From assembly GCF_030929555.1 (NCBI RefSeq), contig NZ_JAVFVT010000035.1, positions 19,838 through 83,837 on the forward strand: DNA of 64,000 nucleotides, written 5' to 3'. Origin of the DNA: Paenibacillus sp. LHD-117 (GTDB taxonomy: Bacteria > Bacillota > Bacilli > Paenibacillales > Paenibacillaceae). Below the pieces are notes generated by a model. It worked only from the letters and a program-made list of their open reading frames with translations. It searched no databases and had not been told where the DNA came from. The position numbers were made by a program, and so were the translations under genes. How positions within the stretch are numbered: position 1 is the first letter of the stretch; every line of letters starts with the position of its first letter. This document shows positions 1 to 8,365 of the stretch, piece by piece.

Positions 1-3000
1 CGCGGCCAGGCTTGCCGCCTCGTGCTCGGGGCCGATCGGCACGACATCCTCTACCAGCAGCTTGTAATCGTCGTCCTGCTGCTGAACGGTCGCCTGCACG
101 ATGGCCAGCCCTTCCCGCTCCAGCTTGCCGCCGCACCGTTTCCAAACCGCGGGAAACACGACAGCCTCCACTCGCATGATACGATCCTCGAGCTCAAGGA
201 AACCCATTGCGTTGCCTTTCTTATTCGTGAACGGCTTCAGTCCGGCGACCATGACGCCTACGGTAGCCACGTAGCCGTCAGGCGCGTCCGTCAGCTCCAC
301 GAGCCGGTCCAGCTCGAGCCCCTCGAGCTGCGCCGAAACATGATCGAGCGGATGGCCGGACAAATACATGCCGAGCAGCTCCCTCTCGAAGTCCAGCTTC
401 TGCGCCGTCGTGAACTCCCGGATCTCCGGCAGCTCCACGTCCCAATTCTGCACTTCCTCGAAGCCGAACAGCTCGATCTGCAGCTCCTCCCGCTCCTTGC
501 GCCATTTCTGAGCCGTCTCCACCGTCTCCTCCAGTGCGGCCAGCAGCTGCGCCCGATGACCCGGAAGCGAATCGCATGCCCCAGCTTGGATCAACGATTC
601 CAGCACGCGTTTGTTCACGACGCGCAAGTCCACGCGCTTGCATAGATCGAGCAGGCTCGCGTAAGGTCCTGCCGCCCGTTCTTTCCGGATCGCTTCGATC
701 GCCTGCGTGCCCACGTTCTTGACGGAAGCCAGCCCGAATCGCACGGAGCCGCCTACGGGCGTGAACGACGCACCGCTTTCGTTGACGTCGGGCGGCAACA
801 CGGTGATGCCCATCCGTCTGCATTCGTCCGCGTATTCCGCCGTCTTGCGCATATTCCCTGTGACCGAAGCCAGCATGGACGCCATGAACGGGACCGGGTA
901 ATGCGCCTTCAGCCACGCCGTCTGAAACGCCAGAACGCCATAGGCCGCGGCATGCGCGCGCGGGAAGCCGTAATCCGCGAAACGGACGATCATATCGTAG
1001 ACGCGGTTGGCCTCGACTTCGCCGTATCCTTGCGACAGGCTTCCTTTGACAAAATGCCCCCGCTCCTCGTCCAGCACTTCGCGTTTCTTCTTCGAAACGG
1101 CTCTTCGCAGCAGATCGGCTTCTCCGAGCGAGAAGCCCGCCATCAGCGAAGCGATCTGCATGATCTGCTCCTGGTAGACGATAATGCCGTACGTATCGGC
1201 GAGTATCGGCTCCAGCGATTCATGCGGGTAGTCCACGGCTTCCTTGCCGTGTTTGCCTGCGATGTATTTAGGAATGAATTCCATCGGACCCGGACGATAT
1301 AATGCAAGGACCGAAATGATATCCTCGAAAGCAGTAGGCTTCAGCTCCCGCAGTACGCGCCGAACGCCCGCCGACTCGAGCTGAAAGATACCCGTCGTGT
1401 CTCCTCGGCCGAGCATCGCGTATGTCTCCGGATCGGCGTCGCTCACGCTCCGGAAGTCGATCTCCTTGCCCGCGAGCTCCTTGATCCAGCCGAGCGTCCG
1501 CTCCAGGATCGACAGGGTCCGCAAGCCCAGGAAATCCATCTTCAGCAGCCCGATCGCCTCGAGATGCTCCATGGAATATTGCGTGAGCGGGATCGATTCG
1601 CCGCCTTGCTGCAGGGGTACGTACTGGGTGAGCGGCTCCTTGGCGATAACGACGCCGGCTGCGTGCGTGGAGGCATGCCTCGGCATCCCTTCCACCTTCA
1701 TCGCCATCCGCAGCAGCGCATCCGTCTTCGGCTGGCGCTCGCAGGCGTCGCGAAGCTCGCCGCTCGTCCGGATCGCCTCCTCCAGCGTTATGCCGAGCTG
1801 GCCGGGGATCAGCTTGGCCGCCCTGTCCACCTCCTGGAACGGCACGTTCAGCGCGCGGCCGACGTCCCGAACGGCGGCTTTGGCCGCCATGGTGCCGAAC
1901 GTGATGATTTGCGCGACATGTTCTTCCCCGTATTTCGCCGCGACGTACGAGATGACCTCGTCTCTCCGTTCGTCGTTGAAGTCGATATCGATATCCGGCA
2001 TCGTTATGCGCTCGGGATTCAGGAATCGTTCGAATAGAAGCTTGTACTTCAGCGGGTCGACGTCCGTAATCCGAAGCGTATAGGCTACGAGGCTGCCCGC
2101 CGACGACCCCCTGCCCGGTCCGGTGCGGATGCCCCGCTCATGGGCGAAACGAATAAAATCCCACACGATCAGGAAATAGTCGCTGAATCCCATGTTGTCG
2201 ATGACGGAAAGCTCGTAGTCCAGTCGCTCCTCCGCCTTCCTGCAGAAGCTCTCGTCCGTCGTCCAGGCCGGCACTCCCGCGTAACGCGACATGAGTCCGT
2301 CCTTGCACAGATCCGCCAAATACCGGGAAGAGCTGCTTCCTTCGGGCACCGGACGGAAGGTCGGCAGCGCCGCGCGGCCAAGCGTCAGCTGCAGCTCGCA
2401 TTTGTCCGCGATTTCCACCGTGTGTGCGATCGCTTCCGGCACGTGGCGAAACAACGCCTCCATCTCGCCCGCGCTCTTCATATACAACTGGTTCGTTCCG
2501 ATGCGCAGCCTGTCGCCGTCCTCCACGGTCTTCCCCGTGCCGATACAGATCAGCACATCCTGCACTTCGGCATCCTCCGGACGCAAATAATGGACGTCGT
2601 TGGTCGCGACGAGCTTGATTCCGAGCTCGCGCGCCAATCCGATCATCTCGCCCGCTACCTTCTTCTGCTCCAGCATGCCGTGATCTTGTAATTCCAAATA
2701 GAAGTCGTCCCCGAAAATTTCCTTGTAGCGCAGCGCCGCCGCCTTCGCATCCTCCCGCCGGTCGAAAAGCAAATGCTGCGAGACTTCGCCCTTCAGGCAT
2801 GAACTTAAGCATATCAGCCCTTCCGAATGGCTTGCCAGCGATTCCATATCGATGCGAGGCTTATAGTGGAACCCTTCCAAGTGGCCGATCGAGCAGAGCT
2901 TCATTACATTTCTGTATCCCGCTTCGTTCTTCGCGAGCAAGATCAAATGATAGGTTGGATTATCCTTGCGAGCGCCTTTCTCGTGCCGCGAGCCTGCCGT

Positions 3001-3225
3001 CAAATAGAACTCGCATCCGATGATCGGCTTAATGCCGTTAGCCATGCAGGCCCTGTAAAACGGGATCGCTCCGTACATCACGCCATGGTCCGTCAGCGCA
3101 AGCGCCTTCATCCCGAGCTCCGCCGCCCTCGCGGTAAGCTCGCGAATGCGCGCCGCGCCGTCCAGCAAGCTATATTCGCTATGCGCGTGCAAATGCACGA
3201 ATGACGCTTCTCCTATCGCTGCCAT
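1..3225 (-). CDS. dnaE: DNA polymerase III alpha subunit DnaE, 3' end cut by the window
   Basis: Replicative polymerase subunit acting at the fork. The ATG start at 3225 opens a frame that stays open for 1075 codons to base 1, so the C-terminus lies outside the window. Translation begins MAAIGEASFVHLHAHSEYSL, the N-terminal PHP domain. Around positions 1880-2000 the frame reads PDIDIDFNDERRDEVISYVA, the catalytic aspartate motif of C-family polymerases. The last codons seen (VEDVVPIGPEHEAAS) fit the C-terminal OB-fold region. There is no N-terminal exonuclease domain as in PolC, so it is the DnaE type. It is divergent from ytrH, as is common in Bacillales. Confidence 0.97.
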   Translation of the reverse strand, partial: MAAIGEASFVHLHAHSEYSLLDGAARIRELTARAAELGMKALALTDHGVMYGAIPFYRACMANGIKPIIGCEFYLTAGSRHEKGARKDNPTYHLILLAKNEAGYRNVMKLCSIGHLEGFHYKPRIDMESLASHSEGLICLSSCLKGEVSQHLLFDRREDAKAAALRYKEIFGDDFYLELQDHGMLEQKKVAGEMIGLARELGIKLVATNDVHYLRPEDAEVQDVLICIGTGKTVEDGDRLRIGTNQLYMKSAGEMEALFRHVPEAIAHTVEIADKCELQLTLGRAALPTFRPVPEGSSSSRYLADLCKDGLMSRYAGVPAWTTDESFCRKAEERLDYELSVIDNMGFSDYFLIVWDFIRFAHERGIRTGPGRGSSAGSLVAYTLRITDVDPLKYKLLFERFLNPERITMPDIDIDFNDERRDEVISYVAAKYGEEHVAQIITFGTMAAKAAVRDVGRALNVPFQEVDRAAKLIPGQLGITLEEAIRTSGELRDACERQPKTDALLRMAMKVEGMPRHASTHAAGVVIAKEPLTQYVPLQQGGESIPLTQYSMEHLEAIGLLKMDFLGLRTLSILERTLGWIKELAGKEIDFRSVSDADPETYAMLGRGDTTGIFQLESAGVRRVLRELKPTAFEDIISVLALYRPGPMEFIPKYIAGKHGKEAVDYPHESLEPILADTYGIIVYQEQIMQIASLMAGFSLGEADLLRRAVSKKKREVLDEERGHFVKGSLSQGYGEVEANRVYDMIVRFADYGFPRAHAAAYGVLAFQTAWLKAHYPVPFMASMLASVTGNMRKTAEYADECRRMGITVLPPDVNESGASFTPVGGSVRFGLASVKNVGTQAIEAIRKERAAGPYASLLDLCKRVDLRVVNKRVLESLIQAGACDSLPGHRAQLLAALEETVETAQKWRKEREELQIELFGFEEVQNWDVELPEIREFTTAQKLDFERELLGMYLSGHPLDHVSAQLEGLELDRLVELTDAPDGYVATVGVMVAGLKPFTNKKGNAMGFLELEDRIMRVEAVVFPAVWKRCGGKLEREGLAIVQATVQQQDDDYKLLVEDVVPIGPEHEAASLAA

Positions 3226-3277
3226 CCCAACCGCCCCCTTTTTGTTCCGAACATGGATTCGTATTTCTTCTATTTTA

Positions 3278-3307
3278 TCATAATTGAATCGGACGCGCCC
3301 ATAGAAT
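3278..3307 (+). promoter_or_regulatory. Possible sigma-E promoter of ytrH-ytrI
   Basis: TCATAAT (3278-3284), 15 bases, then CATAGAAT (3300-3307). This is one mismatch in each element from the sigma-E consensus as I recall it (KMATATT, N14-15, CATACAMT). It lies about 40 bp before the ytrH start. The ytrIH genes belong to the sigma-E sporulation regulon in B. subtilis, so the assignment is plausible but rests on motif match only. Confidence 0.5.
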
Positions 3308-3345
3308 GGGATAAGGGACTGGCTATACGAAAAGGAGGAGGATCG

Positions 3346-3672
3346 ATGTCCTACTTTCTGTCAAAAGCGGGGTTGGATTTTTTTATCGCGTTCGGCATCG
3401 TGCTCGGGGGGTCCATGTTAGCGGGAATCGGCTCCGTCTTCTTGGTGCTGCCCCCGGCTACCGTCATGGTGGATACGGCGCTCCGACTTAAAATATGGGC
3501 GATCGTAGCCGCGATCGGAGGCTCCATAGACCCCGTCAGGGTGATCGAAAGCAATATTTCTGCAGGGCAGCTGTCGCCCGTGGCGCAGCAGATCGCCTTT
3601 ATTATTTTCGCGTTTCTGGGGGCCCATGTGGCTACGGAGCTGGTAAAGCTGGTGTGCAAAGGAGCGGCGTGA
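3346..3672 (+). CDS. ytrH: Sporulation membrane protein YtrH
   Basis: A 108-aa protein with three hydrophobic segments (about residues 8-30, 35-58 and 80-102). It matches the YtrH sporulation family by the N-terminal sequence MSYFLSKAGLDFFIAFGIVL and by gene order next to dnaE and ytrI. In B. subtilis ytrH and ytrI are made in the mother cell and are needed for efficient sporulation. The start at 3346 is chosen because AAAGGAGGAGG lies just upstream; a longer open frame from 3253 has no ribosome binding site. The stop is followed 3 bases later by ytrI. Confidence 0.9.
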   Translation: MSYFLSKAGLDFFIAFGIVLGGSMLAGIGSVFLVLPPATVMVDTALRLKIWAIVAAIGGSIDPVRVIESNISAGQLSPVAQQIAFIIFAFLGAHVATELVKLVCKGAA

Positions 3673-3675
3673 GCG

Positions 3676-4191
3676 ATGAGATTGCCGGCTTTCGACAAAT
3701 ACGTGAACGCGTTGCGTCTTCTGGGGGTATTCCTGGCCGGATCGGTCGTCGGGGCGGCCGTGCTTCATTCGTTGTTCGTGGCGAAGTTCGAGTCGATGTA
3801 CAACACGGTTTACGGGCTGGAGTCCAAGCTGGAGCAATACGAAGGGGATATACGGGAATTAACCCAATTCAAGAACCAGCATACGGTGATCAAAAGAATT
3901 CAGCTCCGCGTCATGGAGGGAAATACGCGTGATTCCCGCACGCCGCTCAACCGTTTGACGGAAACGGAGCTGATAAAGCGCGTTAAGGAGGATTTGTCCA
4001 TCTTCCTGGGGCGCAGCATCTTCGACATCGATGCCGACGCCGCCCTCGCCCGAAAGCTGCTGGAGAGCAAAACCTATTCGGACGTGAACGGGAAGGACTA
4101 TACCATCGAAATCAAGACGGTGCTTCTCGCCGACAACGTGCTTCAAATCTGGATGACCGCGCATCTGGCCGCCAAAGCTCCGTCGACCTGA
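3676..4191 (+). CDS. ytrI: Sporulation membrane protein YtrI
   Basis: A 171-aa protein with one N-terminal membrane segment (about residues 13-35), followed by a short coiled-coil-like stretch (SKLEQYEGDIRELTQF) and a soluble C-terminal domain. Its size, topology and position right after ytrH identify it as YtrI, the partner sporulation protein. The two genes are almost contiguous and probably co-transcribed from the candidate sigma-E promoter upstream of ytrH. The biochemical role of the family is not established. Confidence 0.85.
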   Translation: MRLPAFDKYVNALRLLGVFLAGSVVGAAVLHSLFVAKFESMYNTVYGLESKLEQYEGDIRELTQFKNQHTVIKRIQLRVMEGNTRDSRTPLNRLTETELIKRVKEDLSIFLGRSIFDIDADAALARKLLESKTYSDVNGKDYTIEIKTVLLADNVLQIWMTAHLAAKAPST

Positions 4192-4281
4192 TCGGCTCGG
4201 CAGAAGGCAAATCGCGGCGGAACATGGTACAATAGACGACGAAACGATGCCATCCAGCCAATAAAAGGAGTATTACAACTA

Positions 4282-4587
4282 ATGGAACAACTACAATTGC
4301 TGCAGTGGGTGCTATTCCCCGTCATTCTCGTCTCGCTTGTCTTGTCCGTCGTTTACAGCTTTAGGGCAAGACGATCCACCGACGCCAGAAAACGCGGGCT
4401 GAACGCTGCCCGAATGAACATTAGCATGGGCGTCATGCTGCTCTTCATCTCGATCATTCAGCTGTTCATGTCGGATGAATCGACGCTTAAGATCGTGATC
4501 GGCGCCGTGTTCATGGTCATCGGTCTATTCAACCTATTCGCCGGACTGCGCACTCTCGGCGCGATACGGGCAACGGATCGGGGATAA
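4282..4587 (+). CDS. ytpI: YtpI family membrane protein
   Basis: A 101-aa protein with three predicted membrane segments (about residues 9-28, 46-63 and 70-90). Sequence and location between ytrI and ytoI match the YtpI family of Bacillales, whose function is unknown. The start is preceded by AAAAGGAG. In B. subtilis the oligoribonuclease gene nrnA (ytqI) lies between ytrI and ytpI; here there is only a 90-bp gap, so nrnA is not at this site. Confidence 0.85.
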   Translation: MEQLQLLQWVLFPVILVSLVLSVVYSFRARRSTDARKRGLNAARMNISMGVMLLFISIIQLFMSDESTLKIVIGAVFMVIGLFNLFAGLRTLGAIRATDRG

Positions 4588-4609
4588 CCCCGTTCCTCTT
4601 AAAGTCCAA

Positions 4610-4954
4610 GTTCAAAAAGTTCGGTTTTCAGCACCGTAGCCTCTGCTTCCGATGCTGCGTTTTTTTTCAAAAACGCTGTAGAAGGTTGAATAAAGCTAGG
4701 AAATGAGGAGCGGTCAACGTTTTCGAAGAAAACGACATCGAAAGCATACGCTTAGTGGAGGCTACGTGAGCACCTGCAATGTTTCCGAAGGAAACATACT
4801 TCGAAAGCATATGCTTGTTCCGGCAACCTCGGGCCCCACGAAAGTAATCGGAATAGACTTCAAAGCTACACTTCACTTTCGTGGGTTTCAGAAAAGATTC
4901 GATGTCGATTAAGCTACCTGAATTGCTTCGTGATCAAAATCGGACTTTTTGAAC
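4610..4954. repeat. MITE-like repeat, copy 1 (345 bp, with inverted ends)
   Basis: Fills the gap between ytpI and ytoI. The left end GTTCAAAAAGTTCGGTTTT (4610-4628) and the reverse complement of the right end GTTCAAAAAGTCCGATTTT (at 4936-4954) are near-identical terminal inverted repeats. Internal blocks (AGAAGGTTGAATAAAG, AATGAGGAGCGG, GGCTACGTGAGCACC, AGATTCGATGTCGA) recur in the copy at 45330-45496. This copy also holds an internal repeated unit (TTTTCGAAGAAAAC then TCGAAAGCATACGCTT, again as TTTCCGAAGGAAAC then TCGAAAGCATATGCTT). No protein-coding capacity is seen, so it would have to be mobilised in trans if it moves at all. Confidence 0.75.
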
Positions 4955-4959
4955 ATCCT

Positions 4960-6315
4960 CTAATAGGGATCGATCATTTGCGCCGTTAGCATGGCTTTGG
5001 CGGCCAGCCCCTTCCCGTCCAGCACCTCGATCTCCAGCTTGGAGAACTTCCTCGACAGTTCCATCGCCTTCGGCTTGATCGTCACCTCGCTATCGATCTG
5101 CACCGGCCTTACGTAATACGAGGTCATGCTCTCCAGAAGGAAATCCCTCTTGCCGGTCTCAAGGATCATCCGTCTCGCCGCCTGCGTCATGAGCGTCGAG
5201 ATCAGTCCCTCCGAGGCCATGCCGAGCGCGCCGGACATCTGAGGCGTTATCGTCCCTTTGTAGCTAATGCTCGCTTCCTCCGCTCCATTCGTTTCCGACT
5301 GGATAAAGCCTGACCACATCAAATCTTCGAACGTCTCTCCCGATTCCGGCTGCTTGCCCGCGAAGCGCATCGCATCGAGGACCTCCCTGCGGGTAACGAC
5401 GCCGAGCAGCTTGCGATGCCGATCCACGATCGGGAGAAGATCGATGCCTTCGGCTGCCATCGTATGGGCGGCGGACGTTACGGTAATGTTCGGCGCGGCG
5501 GTAATCGGATGCCTTGTCATGACGCGGTCAACCTGCGCATGATCCGCCGAGCCGAGCGCGTCCATTGCCGTGATCATGCCGATGACCCGGCCCCGTTCGT
5601 CCACGACCGGGAAACGGAAATTGCCCGTCTCGCGCGACAGGCGGTGGAAGTCGGACAACTCCGAACCGGACTTGATGACGTCCGCCGGCTTGCTGAATGT
5701 CACGATGTCCTCGATCAACATGATTTTGCGTTTGATCAGCCGGTCGAACATCGCCCTGTTAATCATGGAAGCGACGGTGAACGTATCGTGCCTGGACGAT
5801 AGGATAGGCAACCCCTGCTCGTCCGCCAAACGCACGACCTCCGCGCTCGGCTCGAAGCCGCCCGTAATGAGGACGCCGGCCCCCTGTTCCAGCGCGCAGC
5901 GATGGGCGCTGACGCGGTTGCCGACGATCAGCAGACTGCCAATGTCGATATAGCGCAACATCGCGTCAAGCTCCATCGCGCCGATGACGAACTTATGAAG
6001 CGACTTGTCGAGACCGTCCGCGCCGCCGAATATTCGCGCTTCGACGATCTCCGCGACTTCGCCGAAGGTCAGCTGGTCGAGGGCGTCGCGCCGCTTCCGA
6101 TCGATCCGCACCGTTCCGATCCGTTCCTTCGTGCTTACCAGTCCGGAAGCTTCAGCCTCCTTAAACGCCTTATAAACGGTGCCTTCGCTGACGCCTAGTT
6201 TCTTCGCGATCGCGCGCACCGAAATTTTCGTCCCAATCTTAAGCCCTTGAATATGCTGCAAAATTTGTTCATGCTTGGTGCTCGTTTCACTGCCCGAATC
6301 ATGGATGGAAGCCAT
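4960..6315 (-). CDS. ytoI: YtoI-type HTH/DRTGG/CBS/hotdog protein
   Basis: A 451-aa multidomain protein. Residues about 15-65 form a winged helix-turn-helix (VRAIAKKLGVSEGTVYKAFK). A DRTGG domain follows (about 85-185), then two CBS motifs (about 190-310, with FPVVDERGRVIGMITAMDAL and LPIVDRHRKLLGVVTRREVL), then a C-terminal hotdog/thioesterase-like domain (about 335-445). This order is that of B. subtilis YtoI. CBS domains usually bind adenine nucleotides; the ligand and regulated genes are unknown. It converges on ytpI, with the MITE-like repeat between them. Confidence 0.9.
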   Translation of the reverse strand: MASIHDSGSETSTKHEQILQHIQGLKIGTKISVRAIAKKLGVSEGTVYKAFKEAEASGLVSTKERIGTVRIDRKRRDALDQLTFGEVAEIVEARIFGGADGLDKSLHKFVIGAMELDAMLRYIDIGSLLIVGNRVSAHRCALEQGAGVLITGGFEPSAEVVRLADEQGLPILSSRHDTFTVASMINRAMFDRLIKRKIMLIEDIVTFSKPADVIKSGSELSDFHRLSRETGNFRFPVVDERGRVIGMITAMDALGSADHAQVDRVMTRHPITAAPNITVTSAAHTMAAEGIDLLPIVDRHRKLLGVVTRREVLDAMRFAGKQPESGETFEDLMWSGFIQSETNGAEEASISYKGTITPQMSGALGMASEGLISTLMTQAARRMILETGKRDFLLESMTSYYVRPVQIDSEVTIKPKAMELSRKFSKLEIEVLDGKGLAAKAMLTAQMIDPY

Positions 6316-6370
6316 TCCTGGATCACTCCTCGTCTGCTTCCATTATAGGAGATCCGATTGGAAATTTCGA

Positions 6371-6841
6371 CTACCAGTCGAATTGCAGCTTCGTCACCTT
6401 GAGCTTCGCGTCGACGAAGTCCTCGCCCTTGCCGCGGAGCTTCCACTTGCCCAGCAGCGCTTGCATCGTATGTACGTTGATCCCCGACCGCGCCCCGCTC
6501 CTCACAAATTCATGCCAATCGTAGGTGATCGGAACACGATATCGCTGCTTATGAATCGGATAATTCTCGTATTCGATGACTTGCTGCGGAATCTCTTCAT
6601 AGACGCTGGGAAATAAAAACGTTCCGCTCTCGCTGTATGGCCGCCCAATCGGTTCCGACTTTAGTTGGATCGTATATTCCAGCGTCTGCGTATGCGCGTT
6701 CACGCCGCAACTGAAAGCGCCTCTGGCTGTGGCGGTTTTGCTGTGCCGATGCGACAGCCGATACGTGAACCACATCATGAACGACACATTGCAATAATTA
6801 GCCCTTACCTTGCGATAAAACTCAAATTCTTCCACCATCAT
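6371..6841 (-). CDS. Conserved-looking hypothetical protein
   Basis: A soluble protein of about 156 aa that I do not recognise. It has no signal peptide or membrane segment; the central part (TQTLEYTIQLKSEPIGRPYS) and C-terminus (LLGKWKLRGKGEDFVDAKLK) look like beta-rich folded sequence. The open frame extends to a GTG at 6886, but that codon lacks a ribosome binding site. The ATG at 6841 is preceded by GGGTGAG at suitable spacing and is preferred. It is divergent from the XRE regulator downstream of it on the plus strand. Confidence 0.6.
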   Translation of the reverse strand: MMVEEFEFYRKVRANYCNVSFMMWFTYRLSHRHSKTATARGAFSCGVNAHTQTLEYTIQLKSEPIGRPYSESGTFLFPSVYEEIPQQVIEYENYPIHKQRYRVPITYDWHEFVRSGARSGINVHTMQALLGKWKLRGKGEDFVDAKLKVTKLQFDW

Positions 6842-6927
6842 AGCAGACTCACCCGGCTTCACCCATAATCGCCACCAGTCTATCACATTTGGTATTTTTA
6901 TGTTAATTATAATAAATCATCCACATA

Positions 6928-6942
6928 ATAGTCAATGACTAT
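6928..6942. promoter_or_regulatory. Palindrome in the promoter region of the XRE gene
   Basis: ATAGTCAATGACTAT is a 15-bp palindrome with perfect 7-bp arms. It lies in the AT-rich intergenic region, about 80 bp upstream of the XRE regulator at 7022 and about 90 bp upstream of the divergent hypothetical gene. It could be an autoregulatory operator. This is inferred from symmetry and position only. Confidence 0.4.
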
Positions 6943-7021
6943 AGACGCTGTTTTTTATACATACTATAGAGCGTTGCCCGCGCGGCTGCCAAAACCCTAT
7001 CGTTAGGCTGAGGTGACACGG

Positions 7022-7372
7022 ATGAGCGACATTGGGCGCAAGATCGGCGAGAACATTCGGCTGGTGCGCAAATCCAAGGGATTAAGCCAGGAACAGCTGG
7101 CATTGCGCGCCGAAATCAATGCTTCTTACATGGGACAAGTGGAACGGGGAGAAAAAAATCCGACAATCGACGTGCTCGGCAAAATCGCTTCCGCGCTGCA
7201 GACCCCGCTGGAGCAGCTCGTTCACGTCGGCGGCACTACGCGTTTCGAGGGGGGCGAGTCCGGCAGCTACTCGGACAAAATCGTCAGCCAAATGACGGGA
7301 CTAAACCTAAAGGAACAGGAAGCCGTCTACCGATTCGTCAAGCAGCTCGTCCAGTTCCGGGAGATGGAATAA
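7022..7372 (+). CDS. XRE-family transcriptional regulator
   Basis: A 116-aa protein with an N-terminal Cro/C1-type helix-turn-helix (about residues 8-62; GLSQEQLALRAEINASYMGQVERGEKNPTID) and a short C-terminal helical segment, probably for dimerisation. The ATG at 7022 is preferred over the in-frame GTG at 7013 because AGGTG sits 5-8 bases before it. Targets are unknown; the palindrome at 6928-6942 in its own upstream region is a candidate operator. It is unrelated in its C-terminus to the SinR orthologue at 35956. Confidence 0.85.
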   Translation: MSDIGRKIGENIRLVRKSKGLSQEQLALRAEINASYMGQVERGEKNPTIDVLGKIASALQTPLEQLVHVGGTTRFEGGESGSYSDKIVSQMTGLNLKEQEAVYRFVKQLVQFREME

Positions 7373-7479
7373 CCAAGGTGAAACGGCTGTCGCTGCCCTT
7401 TGGTGGCGCAGCGAGTTTCATTCCGAGAAATATAAGCACAGTACGGAGAAAAATTACACTGTCTTATATTTGGAAAAAA

Positions 7480-7525
7480 CAAAGACGCTCCGCCGCGGCC
7501 AGTCGCCTGCGGCGGAGCGTCTTTG
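7480..7525 (-). terminator. Strong hairpin, terminator for minus-strand transcripts
   Basis: CAAAGACGCTCCGCCGC (7480-7496) pairs perfectly with 7509-7525 across a 12-base loop. Read on the minus strand the stem is followed by TTTGTTTTTT, so it should stop transcripts coming from the membrane-protein gene at 8251 through the 51-bp array. Confidence 0.7.
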
Positions 7526-7544
7526 TCCATATGGGGCCTGCCCG

Positions 7545-7855
7545 CGGACCGTTTGGGGCGACTTTGTCGGCAGGACCGACAAACCCGGCTTTCTCCGGAC
7601 CGTTTGGGGCGACTTTGTCGGCAGGAGCGGCAAACTAGGCTTTCTTCGGCCCGTTTGGGGCGACTTTGTCGGCGGGTCCGACAAACCCGGCTTTCTCCGG
7701 ACCGTTTGGGGCTACTTTGTCGGCAGGAGCGGCAAACTAGGCTTTCTTCGGCCTGTCTGGGGCGACTTTGTCGGCAGGACCGACAAACTAGGCTTTCTTC
7801 GGCCCGTTTGGGGCTACTTTGTCGGCAGGACCGACAAACTACGCTTTCTTCGCCC
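7545..7855. repeat. Tandem array of six 51-bp units
   Basis: The marker GACTTTGTCGG (or TACTTTGTCGG) recurs at 7560, 7611, 7662, 7713, 7764 and 7815, an exact 51-bp period. Each unit reads roughly CCGTTTGGGG-CGACTTTGTCGGCAGGACC-GACAAACTAGGCTTTCTTCG, and holds a small dyad TTGTCGG/CCGACAA in units where the arm is intact (some units have AGCGGCAAA instead). Because 51 is a multiple of three, several frames on both strands stay open across the array; none has a convincing start or a non-repetitive body, so I treat it as non-coding. Together with the hairpin at 7480-7525 it fills the gap 7373-7939. Confidence 0.85.
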
Positions 7856-7939
7856 ACGTAATGTGACTCTTTCAATCGGCTCGATCGTATAATGTTTCCG
7901 AGCATTCCTCCTCGGAGATCTGCTCTTAGACTAGGCCCA

Positions 7940-8251
7940 TCAACGACCGCGCACGCGGCGAACCTCGCTTTTGGCACGGCGGTCCACAAAGTTCATGATC
8001 GTCTTCTCGCGCTGAGCGATCTTAGCACGCTTCACCCTGGCCAGATCCTCGCGCTTCTCCTCCGACATAAGCAAAATGTTCGCGTTAGCGGCTATGATAA
8101 CGCCTGCGAATACTAGCCATAGAAACCAAAACAAGCCGCCGGCGCCATCCAAATCCGCCAAGTCCACGCCCGCGAACGCATAGAACAACATCCCAGCCGC
8201 CGCCAAAATATAAACCGCATGCTTCAGCTTCCCCGCTTGTTTTTTCCCCAC
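7940..8251 (-). CDS. Small membrane protein of unknown function
   Basis: A 103-aa protein with two predicted membrane segments (about residues 11-30 and 38-58), then a strongly basic cytoplasmic tail (KREDLARVKRAKIAQREKTI and RRAKSEVRRVRGR). It starts with GTG at 8251, preceded by AAGGAG at 9 bases. I do not recognise the family. It lies between two tandem arrays, and its transcript probably ends at the hairpin at 7480-7525. Confidence 0.6.
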   Translation of the reverse strand: MGKKQAGKLKHAVYILAAAGMLFYAFAGVDLADLDGAGGLFWFLWLVFAGVIIAANANILLMSEEKREDLARVKRAKIAQREKTIMNFVDRRAKSEVRRVRGR

Positions 8252-8365
8252 TCCGCTCAGCTCCTTCTAAATTCGTTTACCCAACGACCTATCATTAAGC
8301 TCACCTACGACGCCAACAGTGACTATGCAAGCTATCTACGGCGTTATTAACGTCAAAGCACAAAT

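Noticed and set aside
1..3200. Many plus-strand and out-of-frame minus-strand ORFs of 60-230 codons
   Set aside because: Shadows of the dnaE reading frame in GC-rich DNA.
4667..4912. Short ORFs on both strands between ytpI and ytoI
   Set aside because: They lie inside the MITE-like repeat and reflect its inverted-repeat structure, with no RBS or recognisable product.
7327..7989. A 220-codon minus-strand frame and two plus-strand frames rich in CRSCRQS or RLGRLCRQ repeats
   Set aside because: They come from the 51-bp tandem array, whose period keeps all frames open. No ribosome binding site and no non-repetitive domain.
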